Below are positions 9,328 through 21,093 of a stretch of 64,000 nucleotides of DNA, one piece after another; position 1 is the stretch's first letter, and every line of letters starts with the position of its first letter. The notes under the pieces were generated by a model. That model ran no database searches. It saw nothing but the letters and a program-made list of their open reading frames with translations, and was not told the origin of the DNA. The DNA is from Streptomyces sp. NBC_01549 (GTDB lineage: Bacteria; Actinomycetota; Actinomycetes; Streptomycetales; Streptomycetaceae), in NCBI RefSeq assembly GCF_026339955.1, contig NZ_JAPEPW010000001.1:1302001-1366000 (forward strand), written 5' to 3'. The position numbers and the translations under genes were made by a program.

Positions 9328-9651
9328 TCACACCCGGGGCAGTGACTCGACTCCGATGCCGCCCTCGATCGCGAGGATCCGGTGCAGTCGGGTGGCCACC
9401 AGCAGACGCTGCATCTGTGGTGGTACGCCGCGCAGCACGAGCCGTCGGCCGCACCGCCCGGCCCTTCGGTGGGCCCCCATGATGACACCGAGGCCGGTGG
9501 CGTCCCAGGAGTCCAGCTCGGACAGGTCCAGCACCAGGTCGCCGGCTCCGTCGTCGACGGCCGAGTGCAGGACCGTACGGGCGTCCGCCGCGCTGCGTAC
9601 GTCGAGGCGGCCCCCGACGACCAGCTCGGCGTGGTCGCCCCTGATGTACAT
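9328..9651 (-). CDS. STAS-domain protein, anti-sigma factor antagonist type
   Basis: A 107-residue single STAS domain. Family hallmarks are the strand GDLVLDLSELDSWDATGLGV and the closing amphipathic helices. In anti-sigma antagonists such as SpoIIAA the phosphorylated residue is Ser in the D-S-x-G loop; here the loop reads DATGLG, so Thr would take that place. It would bind an RsbW-type anti-sigma kinase, none of which lies next to it. It precedes the NTPase-like gene in the same direction, 268 bases away. Confidence 0.88.
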   Translation of the reverse strand: MYIRGDHAELVVGGRLDVRSAADARTVLHSAVDDGAGDLVLDLSELDSWDATGLGVIMGAHRRAGRCGRRLVLRGVPPQMQRLLVATRLHRILAIEGGIGVESLPRV

Positions 9652-9844
9652 ATGCGCTCCCCGAGAGTGCGTCTCGTAGTCTGCGTCAGCGTCAGTCTGC
9701 GTTTTGCGTGTGCACCGTCTGACTGCCTTGAGGCCGCAGAGGTTGCCGTCTGTGAGCGAACCGATACCGAATTCACCTCATGGGGTGAAACCCCAGAGGC
9801 ACGTGCGGTTTCCGTGACGGGTGATGCTTGATGACTCGCGTGAT

Positions 9845-10693
9845 TCAGTGCTTGTAGAAGCCCTGCCCGCTCTTGCGCCCGATGTCACCGGCGTCAACCA
9901 TCCGGCGCATCAGCTCCGGCGGGGCGAACTTCTCGTCCTGGGTCTCGGTGTAGATGTTGCCGGTGGCGTGCAGGAGGATGTCGACGCCCGTGAGGTCGGC
10001 CGTGGCGAGCGGGCCCATGGCGTGACCGAAGCCCAGTTTGCAGGCGAGGTCGATGTCCTCGGCGGTGGCCACGCCGGACTCGTACAGCTTGGTGGCCTCG
10101 ACGACCAGCGCCGAGATGAGGCGGGTCGTCACGAAGCCGGCCACGTCACGGTTGACGACGATGCAGGTCTTGCCGACGGACTCGGCGAACTCCCGTGCGG
10201 TGGCGAGGGTTTCGTCGCTCGTCTTGTAGCCGCGCACCAGTTCGCACAGCTGCATCATCGGCACGGGCGAGAAGAAGTGCACGCCGACGACCCGCTCCGG
10301 GCGCTCGGTGGCCGCGGCGATCTTGGTGATCGGGATGGCGGAGGTGTTCGAGGCGAGCACGGTGTCGTCCCGCACGATCTTGTCGAGCGCGCGGAAGATG
10401 TCGTGCTTGACCTCGAGCTTCTCGAAGACGGCCTCGACGACGATGTCCGCGTCCGCGGCGGCGTCGAGATCGGTGGTCGCGGTGATCCGGCCGAGCGCGG
10501 CATCGGCGTCGTGCGCCTCGAGCCTGCCCTTGCTCACGAACTTGTCGTACGAGGCCTTGATGCCGTCGATGCCGCGCGTGAGCGCCTCGTCGGTGACATC
10601 GCGCAGAACGACGTCCCAGCCCGCCTGCGCGGACACCTGGGCGATACCGGACCCCATGAGCCCGGCTCCGATGACGGCGAGCTTCCCTGCCAC
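9845..10693 (-). CDS. 3-hydroxybutyryl-CoA dehydrogenase
   Basis: A 282-residue NAD(P)-dependent dehydrogenase interconverting acetoacetyl-CoA and 3-hydroxybutyryl-CoA. The product feeds the ethylmalonyl-CoA pathway, butyrate metabolism or storage polymer. The Rossmann motif GAGLMGSGIAQ lies at residues 8-18. The catalytic His lies in VHFFSPVPMM, and the C-terminal domain (KLGFGHAMGPLATADLTGVD) carries the conserved substrate-side helices. Full length for the family. The region just upstream holds a perfect palindrome that could be its operator. Confidence 0.94.
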   Translation of the reverse strand: MAGKLAVIGAGLMGSGIAQVSAQAGWDVVLRDVTDEALTRGIDGIKASYDKFVSKGRLEAHDADAALGRITATTDLDAAADADIVVEAVFEKLEVKHDIFRALDKIVRDDTVLASNTSAIPITKIAAATERPERVVGVHFFSPVPMMQLCELVRGYKTSDETLATAREFAESVGKTCIVVNRDVAGFVTTRLISALVVEATKLYESGVATAEDIDLACKLGFGHAMGPLATADLTGVDILLHATGNIYTETQDEKFAPPELMRRMVDAGDIGRKSGQGFYKH

Positions 10694-10788
10694 TGTGCGA
10701 CTCCCCTGACGCGCTGTTTATATCTGCCTCTCGGGCGGACACTAGCGCTCGTGAGGGCCTGTGTGAGGAGTAAGTAATGCGTGTCACG

Positions 10789-10805
10789 GTCTCACGCCGT
10801 GAGAC
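10789..10805. promoter_or_regulatory. palindrome upstream of the 3-hydroxybutyryl-CoA dehydrogenase gene
   Basis: GTCTCAC-GCC-GTGAGAC is a perfect 7+7 inverted repeat about 95 bases upstream of the dehydrogenase start. A further CGTCTC lies close by at 10814-10819. The spacing and symmetry fit a dimeric repressor site, but the regulator is unknown. It could equally belong to the end of the tnpB insertion. Confidence 0.4.
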
Positions 10806-10810
10806 GGTCG

Positions 10811-12085
10811 TCACGTCTCAGCTGACGGACTTGGCGATCCTCCCCCGCCCGAAGCCAGGGGGATTCCGACCTCAGCGGTCGGTGCGTTAATTCCTTGCGG
10901 TTTCACGCTGGTTGGCGCTTCACGGACCGGCTGACGCCGAGGTCTCCACGCCCTGTGACCCGCATGCCCGCGGGCCAGTGTGTTCTTCGCGCCGACTGTG
11001 TCAGCGTGCTCCTTGTGACCGCAGGCGGTGCACACGAACCTCGCTTGGCTCTTGCGATTGTCCGGATGCACATGCCCACAAACAGGGCACGTCGTTGACG
11101 TATGAGCGGGGTTCACCGTGCGCACCGTGGCGCCGGTACGTCGGGCGCGGTTGCGAACCGCCAATTCGAAGGAATGCCAGCCTTTGTCCAGGATGGCACG
11201 GTTGAGTCCGGACTTCTGTCGAATCCTGACACCGGGCTCCGCCACGGATCCCCTGGCAGTGGCGGTCATGGCCGCGGTGTTGAGGTCTTCGAGGACCACG
11301 AGGGCATTGCCGTCCACAATCTGACGGGCGCTCTGCGCATGGAAGTCCTGGCGCCGGTCGCGAACCCTGCGCATGATGACCCTCATCTTCGCCCGGCATG
11401 CCCTTCGCCTCTCGGATCCCTTCCGAGTGCGGGCAAGCTGTTGCTGGAGCCGCCGGTACCGTGCGGCCTCACCAGGAGAGACGAAGCTACGGTCAAGGAA
11501 TTGGCCGTCACTGGTGGCGGCCAGAGTGACAACTCCCCGGTCTACACCCCTCCGGCCGCGCTCCAGCGACACGGCGGGCGCCTTGACGCCGTCCTCCACC
11601 AGAAAGCTGACGTACCAGTGCTTGCCGTCGCGGGTCACGGTGGCTGATTTCGCCGCGCCGCCGAGCGGGCGGGACCACCGAAAGGTCACCCACCCGAACT
11701 TCGGCAGGCGCACCCGGGCCCGCTTGCGCCCCAGCCGTTCGATCGAAAGGTGTCTGGGGTCGGGGAACCGGAACGAGGGCTGCCATCGCTGCTTGGACTT
11801 CCATCGCACACGGAATGTGCCATGCCTGCGGCACGCCTTATCCAAGTCCCGGAGCGTCTGCTGAAGAATGTGGGACGGCGCGGCCTTCAGCCAGGAGTGC
11901 TCGACCTTCGCCTCGGCCACCTCACGCGCCTGCTGCATATAGCCGACCCACGCACCTCGGCGTCGGTACTCGCGGCGCTGCTCGAGCCCGGTATTCCATA
12001 CCGCCCGGCAGATATTGCCGAACTCCTCCGCCATCTCGACCTGCCCCGGCGTGAACGCGAGGCGGTACTTCCTGCCCACCAGCAT
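10811..12085 (-). CDS. tnpB: IS200/IS605-family TnpB, RNA-guided nuclease (orphan)
   Basis: A 424-residue TnpB. It has the helix-turn-helix/REC N-terminal region, RuvC-I Asp in RRGVDRGVV, RuvC-II Glu in VVLEDLN and RuvC-III Asp in EHADTVGAKN. A four-Cys zinc ribbon (CPVCGHVHPDN... CTAC) lies between the last two. All three acidic residues are present, so the nuclease may be active. No TnpA transposase is in the window, so it is an orphan, IS1341-like copy. The last dozen or so residues read past the right-end hairpin into flanking DNA. The start has GGAAGGTGG upstream. It lies between two core genes, splitting otherwise conserved order. Confidence 0.93.
   Translation of the reverse strand: MLVGRKYRLAFTPGQVEMAEEFGNICRAVWNTGLEQRREYRRRGAWVGYMQQAREVAEAKVEHSWLKAAPSHILQQTLRDLDKACRRHGTFRVRWKSKQRWQPSFRFPDPRHLSIERLGRKRARVRLPKFGWVTFRWSRPLGGAAKSATVTRDGKHWYVSFLVEDGVKAPAVSLERGRRGVDRGVVTLAATSDGQFLDRSFVSPGEAARYRRLQQQLARTRKGSERRRACRAKMRVIMRRVRDRRQDFHAQSARQIVDGNALVVLEDLNTAAMTATARGSVAEPGVRIRQKSGLNRAILDKGWHSFELAVRNRARRTGATVRTVNPAHTSTTCPVCGHVHPDNRKSQARFVCTACGHKEHADTVGAKNTLARGHAGHRAWRPRRQPVREAPTSVKPQGINAPTAEVGIPLASGGGGSPSPSAET
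10830..10882 (-). ncRNA. putative TnpB right-end/guide RNA (omega RNA, reRNA) scaffold
   Basis: On the minus strand two hairpins end the tnpB gene. One has a 6-bp stem (10866-10882, CCGACC/GGTCGG) and the next has a TCCCCC/GGGGGA stem (10841-10863), followed by GAGGATCGCCAA. This two-hairpin end overlapping the tnpB 3' coding region is typical of IS200/IS605 right ends, where TnpB's guide RNA is transcribed and the guide is the flanking DNA. The exact transposon end is not certain; the guide would begin near 10833 and read toward lower coordinates. Confidence 0.5.
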
Positions 12086-12275
12086 GGTTCACCACCTTCC
12101 ATTCCGAGCGCAGCCAGGACTCCACTCCGATTAACGCCGTTCCCGATGCAAGGACACGGGTACGAAGGGAGAACATGCGCACGGAATCGAACGCCTGAGA
12201 GGAACGGTGCAGAGGCGCCGAAGCAGTGCTCAGTCACACGTCGGCACCCCTCGCGAGACCGTCTAAATTGGCCCC

Positions 12276-12848
12276 ATGGTCAATCTGACGCGCATCTACA
12301 CCAGGACCGGCGACCAGGGCACCACCGCTCTCGGGGACATGAGCCGGGTCGCCAAGACCGATCCGCGGATCTCGGCCTACGCGGATGCCAACGAGGCGAA
12401 CGCGGTGATCGGGACGGCTATCGCCCTGGGCGGCCTCGACGCGGAGATCGTCGCGGTCCTCACCCGGGTGCAGAACGACCTCTTCGATGTCGGCGCGGAC
12501 CTGTCGACCCCGGTGGTCGAGGAGCCGAAGTTCCCGCCGCTGCGCGTCGAGCAGTTCTACATCGACAAGCTGGAGGCGGACTGCGACCGCTTCAACGAGG
12601 AGCTGGAGAAGCTGCGCTCCTTCATCCTGCCCGGCGGCACCCCGGGCGCGGCGCTGCTGCACCAGGCGTGCACGGTCGTCCGCCGCGCCGAGCGGTCGAC
12701 GTGGGCGGCACTGGAGGTACACGGGGACGTCATGAACCCGCTGACCGCCACCTATCTGAACCGGCTCTCCGACCTGCTCTTCATCCTCGCCCGCACGGCG
12801 AACAAGGAGACCGGGGATGTGCTGTGGGTCCCGGGCGGCGAGCGCTGA
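12276..12848 (+). CDS. pduO: PduO-type cob(I)yrinic acid a,c-diamide adenosyltransferase
   Basis: A 190-residue enzyme that transfers the adenosyl group of ATP to cob(I)alamin, making coenzyme B12. The N-terminal ATP loop reads TRTGDQGTTALGD, and the C-terminal RRAERSTWAA and TYLNRLSDLLFILAR segments are the family marks. Length and motifs are normal. No cobalamin riboswitch is seen upstream. A strong terminator follows 20 bases after the stop. Confidence 0.94.
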   Translation: MVNLTRIYTRTGDQGTTALGDMSRVAKTDPRISAYADANEANAVIGTAIALGGLDAEIVAVLTRVQNDLFDVGADLSTPVVEEPKFPPLRVEQFYIDKLEADCDRFNEELEKLRSFILPGGTPGAALLHQACTVVRRAERSTWAALEVHGDVMNPLTATYLNRLSDLLFILARTANKETGDVLWVPGGER

Positions 12849-12867
12849 CCCGCCCGGACGACGACAC

Positions 12868-12907
12868 GAGCGGGCCCGCCGACCCAGTGAGGTCGGCGGG
12901 CCCGCTC
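12868..12907 (+). terminator. strong hairpin terminator after the adenosyltransferase gene
   Basis: A perfect 17-bp stem (12868-12884 with 12891-12907) with a six-base loop is followed by CTT. Confidence 0.88.
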
Positions 12908-12928
12908 CTTGCCACCAGGACTTCTTCG

Positions 12929-13048
12929 GCGGGCCGGCTGGACATGGCGGAGGCGACGGTGAAGACCCACGTCAGCCGACTGCTGGGGAAGCTGGAGCTG
13001 CGGAGCAGGGTCCAAGCGGCAGTACTGGCAGAGGAGTTGGGGATCCGA
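12929..13048 (+). pseudogene. 3' remnant of a LuxR/NarL-type response regulator, probably chiR
   Basis: The frame reads AGRLDMAEATVKTHVSRLL and continues LGKLELRSRVQAAVLAEELG. This is the second half of a LuxR helix-turn-helix domain (recognition helix TVKTHVSRLLGKL). Nothing upstream encodes the receiver or first helices, because the adenosyltransferase terminator lies directly before it. In S. coelicolor the sensor/regulator pair chiS-chiR precedes chiC (from memory), so this is most simply the tail of chiR left after deletion. No in-frame stop follows until 13564. Confidence 0.8.
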
Positions 13049-13066
13049 CTCGACTCGCGGTCACAC

Positions 13067-13108
13067 TGGTCCAGACCTATTGACCTATGGTCCAGACCTT
13101 TCTATTCT
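13067..13108 (+). promoter_or_regulatory. chitinase promoter with paired 12-bp direct repeats
   Basis: TGGTCCAGACCT occurs at 13067-13078 and again at 13088-13099. These match the direct repeats known to mediate chitin induction and glucose repression in Streptomyces chitinase promoters. They overlap a good promoter: -35 TTGACC at 13080-13085, then 17 bases, then -10 TATTCT at 13103-13108. The second repeat sits between the two hexamers. The core also resembles the DasR box. Confidence 0.85.
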
Positions 13109-13157
13109 CGCCGCACTGCGCTTAGCCATGCCCACGACACCCCCGAGGAGAGGCATC

Positions 13158-14996
<1,839 letters not shown>

Positions 14997-15011
14997 CCCT
15001 CAGGCCACATT

Positions 15012-15046
15012 GACGCTCCCCCAGACTTCGTCCGGGGGGACCCCCA
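15012..15046. repeat. G/C palindromic unit resembling an interspersed Streptomyces repeat
   Basis: CTCCCCCAGACTTCG followed by TCCGGGGGGACCCCCA forms an imperfect hairpin. Similar units are, from memory, scattered between genes in many Streptomyces genomes. It lies between the chitinase stop and the shared terminator. Confidence 0.45.
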
Positions 15047-15048
15047 CC

Positions 15049-15089
15049 CAGCGAGTAAATGTGGCCTTTCAGGCCACATTTACTCGCTG
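15049..15089. terminator. bidirectional terminator between chitinase and the DUF2550 gene
   Basis: A perfect 19-bp inverted repeat (15049-15067 with 15071-15089) has a three-base loop. The right arm and loop encode the last residues and stop codon of the convergent DUF2550 gene. A partial copy of the arm core (CAGGCCACATT) lies at 15001-15011. Confidence 0.9.
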
Positions 15090-15521
15090 TCCGGGCGGAG
15101 CTGCCTCAAGCCACGCGAGGAAACCGGTCAGCGCGTCCTCGCTCATCGCCAGTTCCAGACGGGTGCCCCGGTGGACGCAGGCCAGGATGATCGCGTCGGA
15201 GAGCAGCGCGAGTTCCTCCTCGCCGTCCGGGGTGCGGCGGCCGGCCACCTCGATCGCCGAACGTTCCAGGACGCGGCGCGGGCGCGGGGAGTACGAGAAG
15301 ACGCGGTACCACTCGATGCGGTCGCCGTTGTAGCGGGCGACGCCGTAGCCCCAGCCTTTTCCGTTCGGGTCGCTCTTCTCCGGTACGTCCCAGCGCAGGC
15401 TGCAGTCGAACGTGCCTCCGGAGCGCTGGATCAGCCGGCGGCGGAGGCCGAAGACGAACAGCCCCACCACCACAAGCGCCACTACCAATCCGCACACAGT
15501 CAGAGCGAGGACCATCGACAC
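15069..15521 (-). CDS. DUF2550 membrane-anchored protein
   Basis: A 150-residue protein. One N-terminal membrane helix (about residues 3-25, rich in Val and Leu) is followed by a stop-transfer RRR and a cytoplasmic beta-rich domain (GTFDCSLRWD, GVARYNGDRIEWYRVFSYS) typical of DUF2550. The function is unknown; it follows the atp operon in actinobacteria. GAGGAGG lies nine bases before ATG 15521. Oddly, the C-terminal residues QRVNVA and the TGA are encoded inside the terminator stem. Confidence 0.9.
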   Translation of the reverse strand: MSMVLALTVCGLVVALVVVGLFVFGLRRRLIQRSGGTFDCSLRWDVPEKSDPNGKGWGYGVARYNGDRIEWYRVFSYSPRPRRVLERSAIEVAGRRTPDGEEELALLSDAIILACVHRGTRLELAMSEDALTGFLAWLEAAPPGQRVNVA

Positions 15522-15571
15522 CGACCTCCTCGTCTCCTAGGTAACGGAAAAGAAAAAACCTCCGCATTTGC

Positions 15572-15619
15572 CTCAGCCGCGGCTGGGGCCGGAGTGATCC
15601 GGTCCCAGCCGCGGCTGAG
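15572..15619 (-). terminator. terminator at the end of the atp operon
   Basis: Two 16-base arms (15572-15587 and 15604-15619) pair perfectly, and each arm contains a self-complementary CAGCCGCGGCTG. On the minus strand a T-rich stretch (GTTTTTTCTTTTCC) follows about 13 bases on. Confidence 0.85.
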
Positions 15620-15644
15620 TCAAAGCATCACACGGCGCGCCGCC

Positions 15645-16019
15645 TCAGCGCGCCGACACCGCCCGCAGGCGGACGTCCGCACGGCGCTCGGCGGAGGCAT
15701 CGCCCTCCGCCTTGGCACGCTCGAGCTCCCGCTCCACACGCTGGACATCGATCTCGTCCGACAGCTCGGCGATCTCGGCCAGCAGGGACAGCTTGTTGTC
15801 GGCGAACGAGATGAAACCGCCGTGCACCGCGGCGACGACCGTTCCACCATCACTCGTACGGATGGTCACCGGGCCCGACTCCAGCACACCGAGCAGCGGC
15901 TGGTGACCGGGCATGACGCCGATGTCGCCGGACGCGGTACGCGCGACGACCAGGGTGGCCTCGCCGGACCAGACACTGCGGTCCGCGGCGACGAGCTCGA
16001 CGTGCAGCTCAGTAGCCAA
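15645..16019 (-). CDS. atpC: F1Fo ATP synthase subunit epsilon
   Basis: A 124-residue central-stalk subunit. The N-terminal beta-sandwich (MATELHVELVAADRSVWSG, GDIGVMPGHQPLLGVLESG) and C-terminal alpha hairpin rich in Arg, Ala and Glu are normal. It is the last gene of atpIBEFHAGDC. A 15-bp hairpin between atpD and atpC probably tunes its expression. Confidence 0.96.
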   Translation of the reverse strand: MATELHVELVAADRSVWSGEATLVVARTASGDIGVMPGHQPLLGVLESGPVTIRTSDGGTVVAAVHGGFISFADNKLSLLAEIAELSDEIDVQRVERELERAKAEGDASAERRADVRLRAVSAR

Positions 16020-16085
16020 GGTGGGCTCCTCGGGTCACCACCCGGCATGGCCGCCGGGTGTTGGGTCAAAGTCTAATGGGCGTAC

Positions 16086-16132
16086 GGAGGGGGACGGGAC
16101 GCGCCCCGCGAGGTGCGGTCCCGTCCCCCTCC
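16086..16132 (-). terminator. internal hairpin between atpD and atpC
   Basis: A perfect 15-bp stem (16086-16100 with 16118-16132) and 17-base loop lie in the 163-base gap between atpD and atpC. It looks like a terminator placed inside the operon and could be a partial attenuator or an RNA end protector. Confidence 0.75.
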
Positions 16133-16182
16133 TTCACGAACACGAGTTCCTCAGGAACCGGAGTCCCTCAGATACACGAGGT

Positions 16183-18533
<2,351 letters not shown>

Positions 18534-18554
18534 GAGTCAGGTCCCTTCCTTACG

Positions 18555-20144
18555 TCACTTGGCCGCGGCCGGAACGTCTTCGCCGAGCAGCTTGCCGTCC
18601 GAGGTCTCGAACTGCTTCTTGAACTCCGCGATCGCCTCGGCGATGGCCTGCAGGGTGTCGTCCGACATCTTGCCGCCCTCCTTGATGGAGGTCATGAGTC
18701 CCTGGTGCTTGCGGTGCAGGAACTCCAGCAGCTCCTTCTCGAAGCGCCGGATGTCGACGACCGGAACGTCGTCCATCTTGCCGGTGGTACCGGCCCACAC
18801 GGAGACGACCTGGTCCTCGGTGGCCATCGGCTGGTACTGAGCCTGCTTGAGCAGCTCGACCAGTCGCTGACCGCGCTCCAGCTGGGACTTCGACGCGGCG
18901 TCCAGGTCGGAACCGAAGGCGGCGAACGCCTCCAGCTCGCGGTACTGGGCGAGGTCCAGGCGCAGTCGGCCGGAAACCTGCTTCATCGCCTTGTGCTGGG
19001 CGGAGCCACCGACGCGGGAGACCGAGATACCGACGTTCAGGGCCGGACGCTGGCCGGCGTTGAACAGGTCGGACTCCAGGAAGCACTGGCCGTCGGTGAT
19101 GGAGATGACGTTGGTCGGGATGAACGCCGACACGTCGTTCGCCTTGGTCTCGACGATCGGCAGACCCGTCATCGAACCGGCGCCCAGGTCGTCGGAGAGC
19201 TTCGCGCAGCGCTCCAGCAGACGGGAGTGCAGGTAGAAGACGTCACCGGGGTAGGCCTCGCGCCCCGGCGGACGGCGCAGCAGCAGGGACACGGCGCGGT
19301 AGGCGTCGGCCTGCTTCGAGAGGTCGTCGAAGATGATGAGGACGTGCTTGCCCTCGTACATCCAGTGCTGGCCGATGGCCGAACCGGTGTACGGCGCAAG
19401 GTACTTGAAGCCGGCCGGGTCGGACGCCGGGGCGGCGACGATGGTCGTGTACTCCAGCGCGCCGGCCTCTTCGAGGGCGCCACGCACGGAAGCGATGGTC
19501 GAACCCTTCTGGCCGATGGCGACGTAGATGCAGCGGACCTGCTTCTTGGTGTCGCCCGAGCGCCAGTTGTCGCGCTGGTTGATGATCGTGTCGACAGCCA
19601 GCGCGGTCTTGCCGGTCTGACGGTCGCCGATGACCAGCTGACGCTGGCCACGGCCGATCGGGGTCATCGCGTCGACGGCCTTGTAGCCGGTCTCCATCGG
19701 CTCGTGCACCGACTTGCGGACCATGACGCCCGGGGCCTGCAGCTCGAGGGCGCGGCGGCCGGTGGTCTCGATCTCGCCGAGGCCGTCGATCGGGTTGCCG
19801 AGCGGGTCGACAACGCGGCCGAGGTAGCCCTCGCCCACGGCGACGGACAGCACCTCACCGGTGCGCTGCACCGGCTGGCCCTCCTCGATACCACTGAACT
19901 CTCCGAGGACGACCGCACCGATCTCGCGCTCTTCCAGGTTCAGCGCGAGACCGAGGGTTCCGTCCTCGAACTTCAGCAGCTCGTTCGCCATCGCCGAGGG
20001 AAGGCCCTCGATCTTGGCGATACCGTCGCCGGCGACGGTGACCGTACCGACCTCCTCGCGCGAGGCCGCGTCCGGCTTGTACGACTGGACAAAGTTCTCC
20101 AGCGCGTCCCGGATCTCCTCCGGCCGGATCGTGAGCTCCGCCAT
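18555..20144 (-). CDS. atpA: F1Fo ATP synthase subunit alpha
   Basis: A 529-residue nucleotide-binding subunit. P-loop GDRQTGKT lies at residues 173-180, and the ATPase alpha/beta signature with [17 protein letters not shown] sequence ([13 protein letters not shown]) is present. I chose ATG 20144 ([10 protein letters not shown]) with GGGAACC upstream; the frame is open further upstream but that segment lacks family similarity. The C terminus is slightly extended. Confidence 0.98.
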   Translation of the reverse strand: MAELTIRPEEIRDALENFVQSYKPDAASREEVGTVTVAGDGIAKIEGLPSAMANELLKFEDGTLGLALNLEEREIGAVVLGEFSGIEEGQPVQRTGEVLSVAVGEGYLGRVVDPLGNPIDGLGEIETTGRRALELQAPGVMVRKSVHEPMETGYKAVDAMTPIGRGQRQLVIGDRQTGKTALAVDTIINQRDNWRSGDTKKQVRCIYVAIGQKGSTIASVRGALEEAGALEYTTIVAAPASDPAGFKYLAPYTGSAIGQHWMYEGKHVLIIFDDLSKQADAYRAVSLLLRRPPGREAYPGDVFYLHSRLLERCAKLSDDLGAGSMTGLPIVETKANDVSAFIPTNVISITDGQCFLESDLFNAGQRPALNVGISVSRVGGSAQHKAMKQVSGRLRLDLAQYRELEAFAAFGSDLDAASKSQLERGQRLVELLKQAQYQPMATEDQVVSVWAGTTGKMDDVPVVDIRRFEKELLEFLHRKHQGLMTSIKEGGKMSDDTLQAIAEAIAEFKKQFETSDGKLLGEDVPAAAK

Positions 20145-20268
20145 CTGGGTTCCCTGCTCTCCTTGTTGGGCCCGAAGTTTTCTTGGGGGGTCTGGGGTCA
20201 GCCCCCAGGAATCCTCTGCACGGCCCAACCAGGGCCGTAAGTACTACGTGGTTACGCGTATTGAGTTG

Positions 20269-21093
20269 CTACTGGCCGACGATGCGGCGGCGCGCGTCCT
20301 CGAGCCGGTCCGCGACGGCGCCGTCGATGACCTCGTCGCCGACCTGCACCCGGATCCCGCCGATGACCTCGGGGTCCACGTCGAGATTGAGGTGCATCGG
20401 GTGGCCGTAGAGCTTCGCCAGGGCGGCGCCGAGGCGTCGCTTCTGTCCGTCGCTCAGCGGGACCGCCGAGGTGACGACGGCGACCATGCGGCTGCGGCGC
20501 TCGGCGGCGAGCTTGGACAGGGACTCGAGTCCCGATTCCAGGCTACGTCCCCGGGGCGCGGTCACAAGGCGCGTCACCAGGCGTTCGGTGGTCGGCTTGG
20601 CCCGGCCGCCGAGCAGGCTGCGCAGCAGCTCGCTCTTGGCCGCCTTCGAGGCGGTGCGGTCGGTCAGCGCGGCGCGCAGCTCGGTGTTCGAAGAGACGAT
20701 CCGGCCGAACCGGAACAGCTCGTCCTCGACGTCGTCGAGCGCGTTCGCCCGCTGGGCGGCCGTGAGGTCGGCGATGCTCGCCAGCTCCTCCAGCGTGTCC
20801 ACCAGGTCACGCGACTGCGACCAGCGCGCGCGCACCAGACCGGCCACCAGGTCCGCGGTCGGCCCGCTGACCTGGCCGCCGAGCAGGCGCTGGGCCAGCT
20901 CGGCCTTGGCCTCGCCGTGCTGCGCCGGGTCGGTCAGGACCCGACGCAGCGACACCTCGCGGTTGAGCAGCGCGGTGACGGCCGCCAGCTCGTCGGCGAG
21001 CTGGACCGCGTCCACGGACGTCGAGTCCGTCAGCGCGTCGAGACGCTCACGGGCTGCAGCGAGGGCCTCGCGGCTTGCTCCGTGTGCGGTCAT
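20269..21093 (-). CDS. atpH: F1Fo ATP synthase subunit delta
   Basis: A 274-residue delta subunit, longer than the roughly 180 residues of enterobacteria, as usual for actinobacteria. The conserved C-terminal strand GGIRVQVGDEVIDGAVADRL is clear. It overlaps the atpF stop by four bases (ATGA). A 124-base gap precedes atpA. Confidence 0.96.
   Translation of the reverse strand: MTAHGASREALAAARERLDALTDSTSVDAVQLADELAAVTALLNREVSLRRVLTDPAQHGEAKAELAQRLLGGQVSGPTADLVAGLVRARWSQSRDLVDTLEELASIADLTAAQRANALDDVEDELFRFGRIVSSNTELRAALTDRTASKAAKSELLRSLLGGRAKPTTERLVTRLVTAPRGRSLESGLESLSKLAAERRSRMVAVVTSAVPLSDGQKRRLGAALAKLYGHPMHLNLDVDPEVIGGIRVQVGDEVIDGAVADRLEDARRRIVGQ

Noticed and set aside
6459..9482. A 1007-codon plus-strand frame rich in Arg and Gly
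   Set aside because: It is the antisense of the NTPase-like gene; the minus strand has clear domains, a ribosome site and expected codon bias.
12086..12275. Cobalamin riboswitch before the adenosyltransferase gene
   Set aside because: No B12-box-like sequence or long folded leader; the region mostly belongs to the tnpB upstream end.
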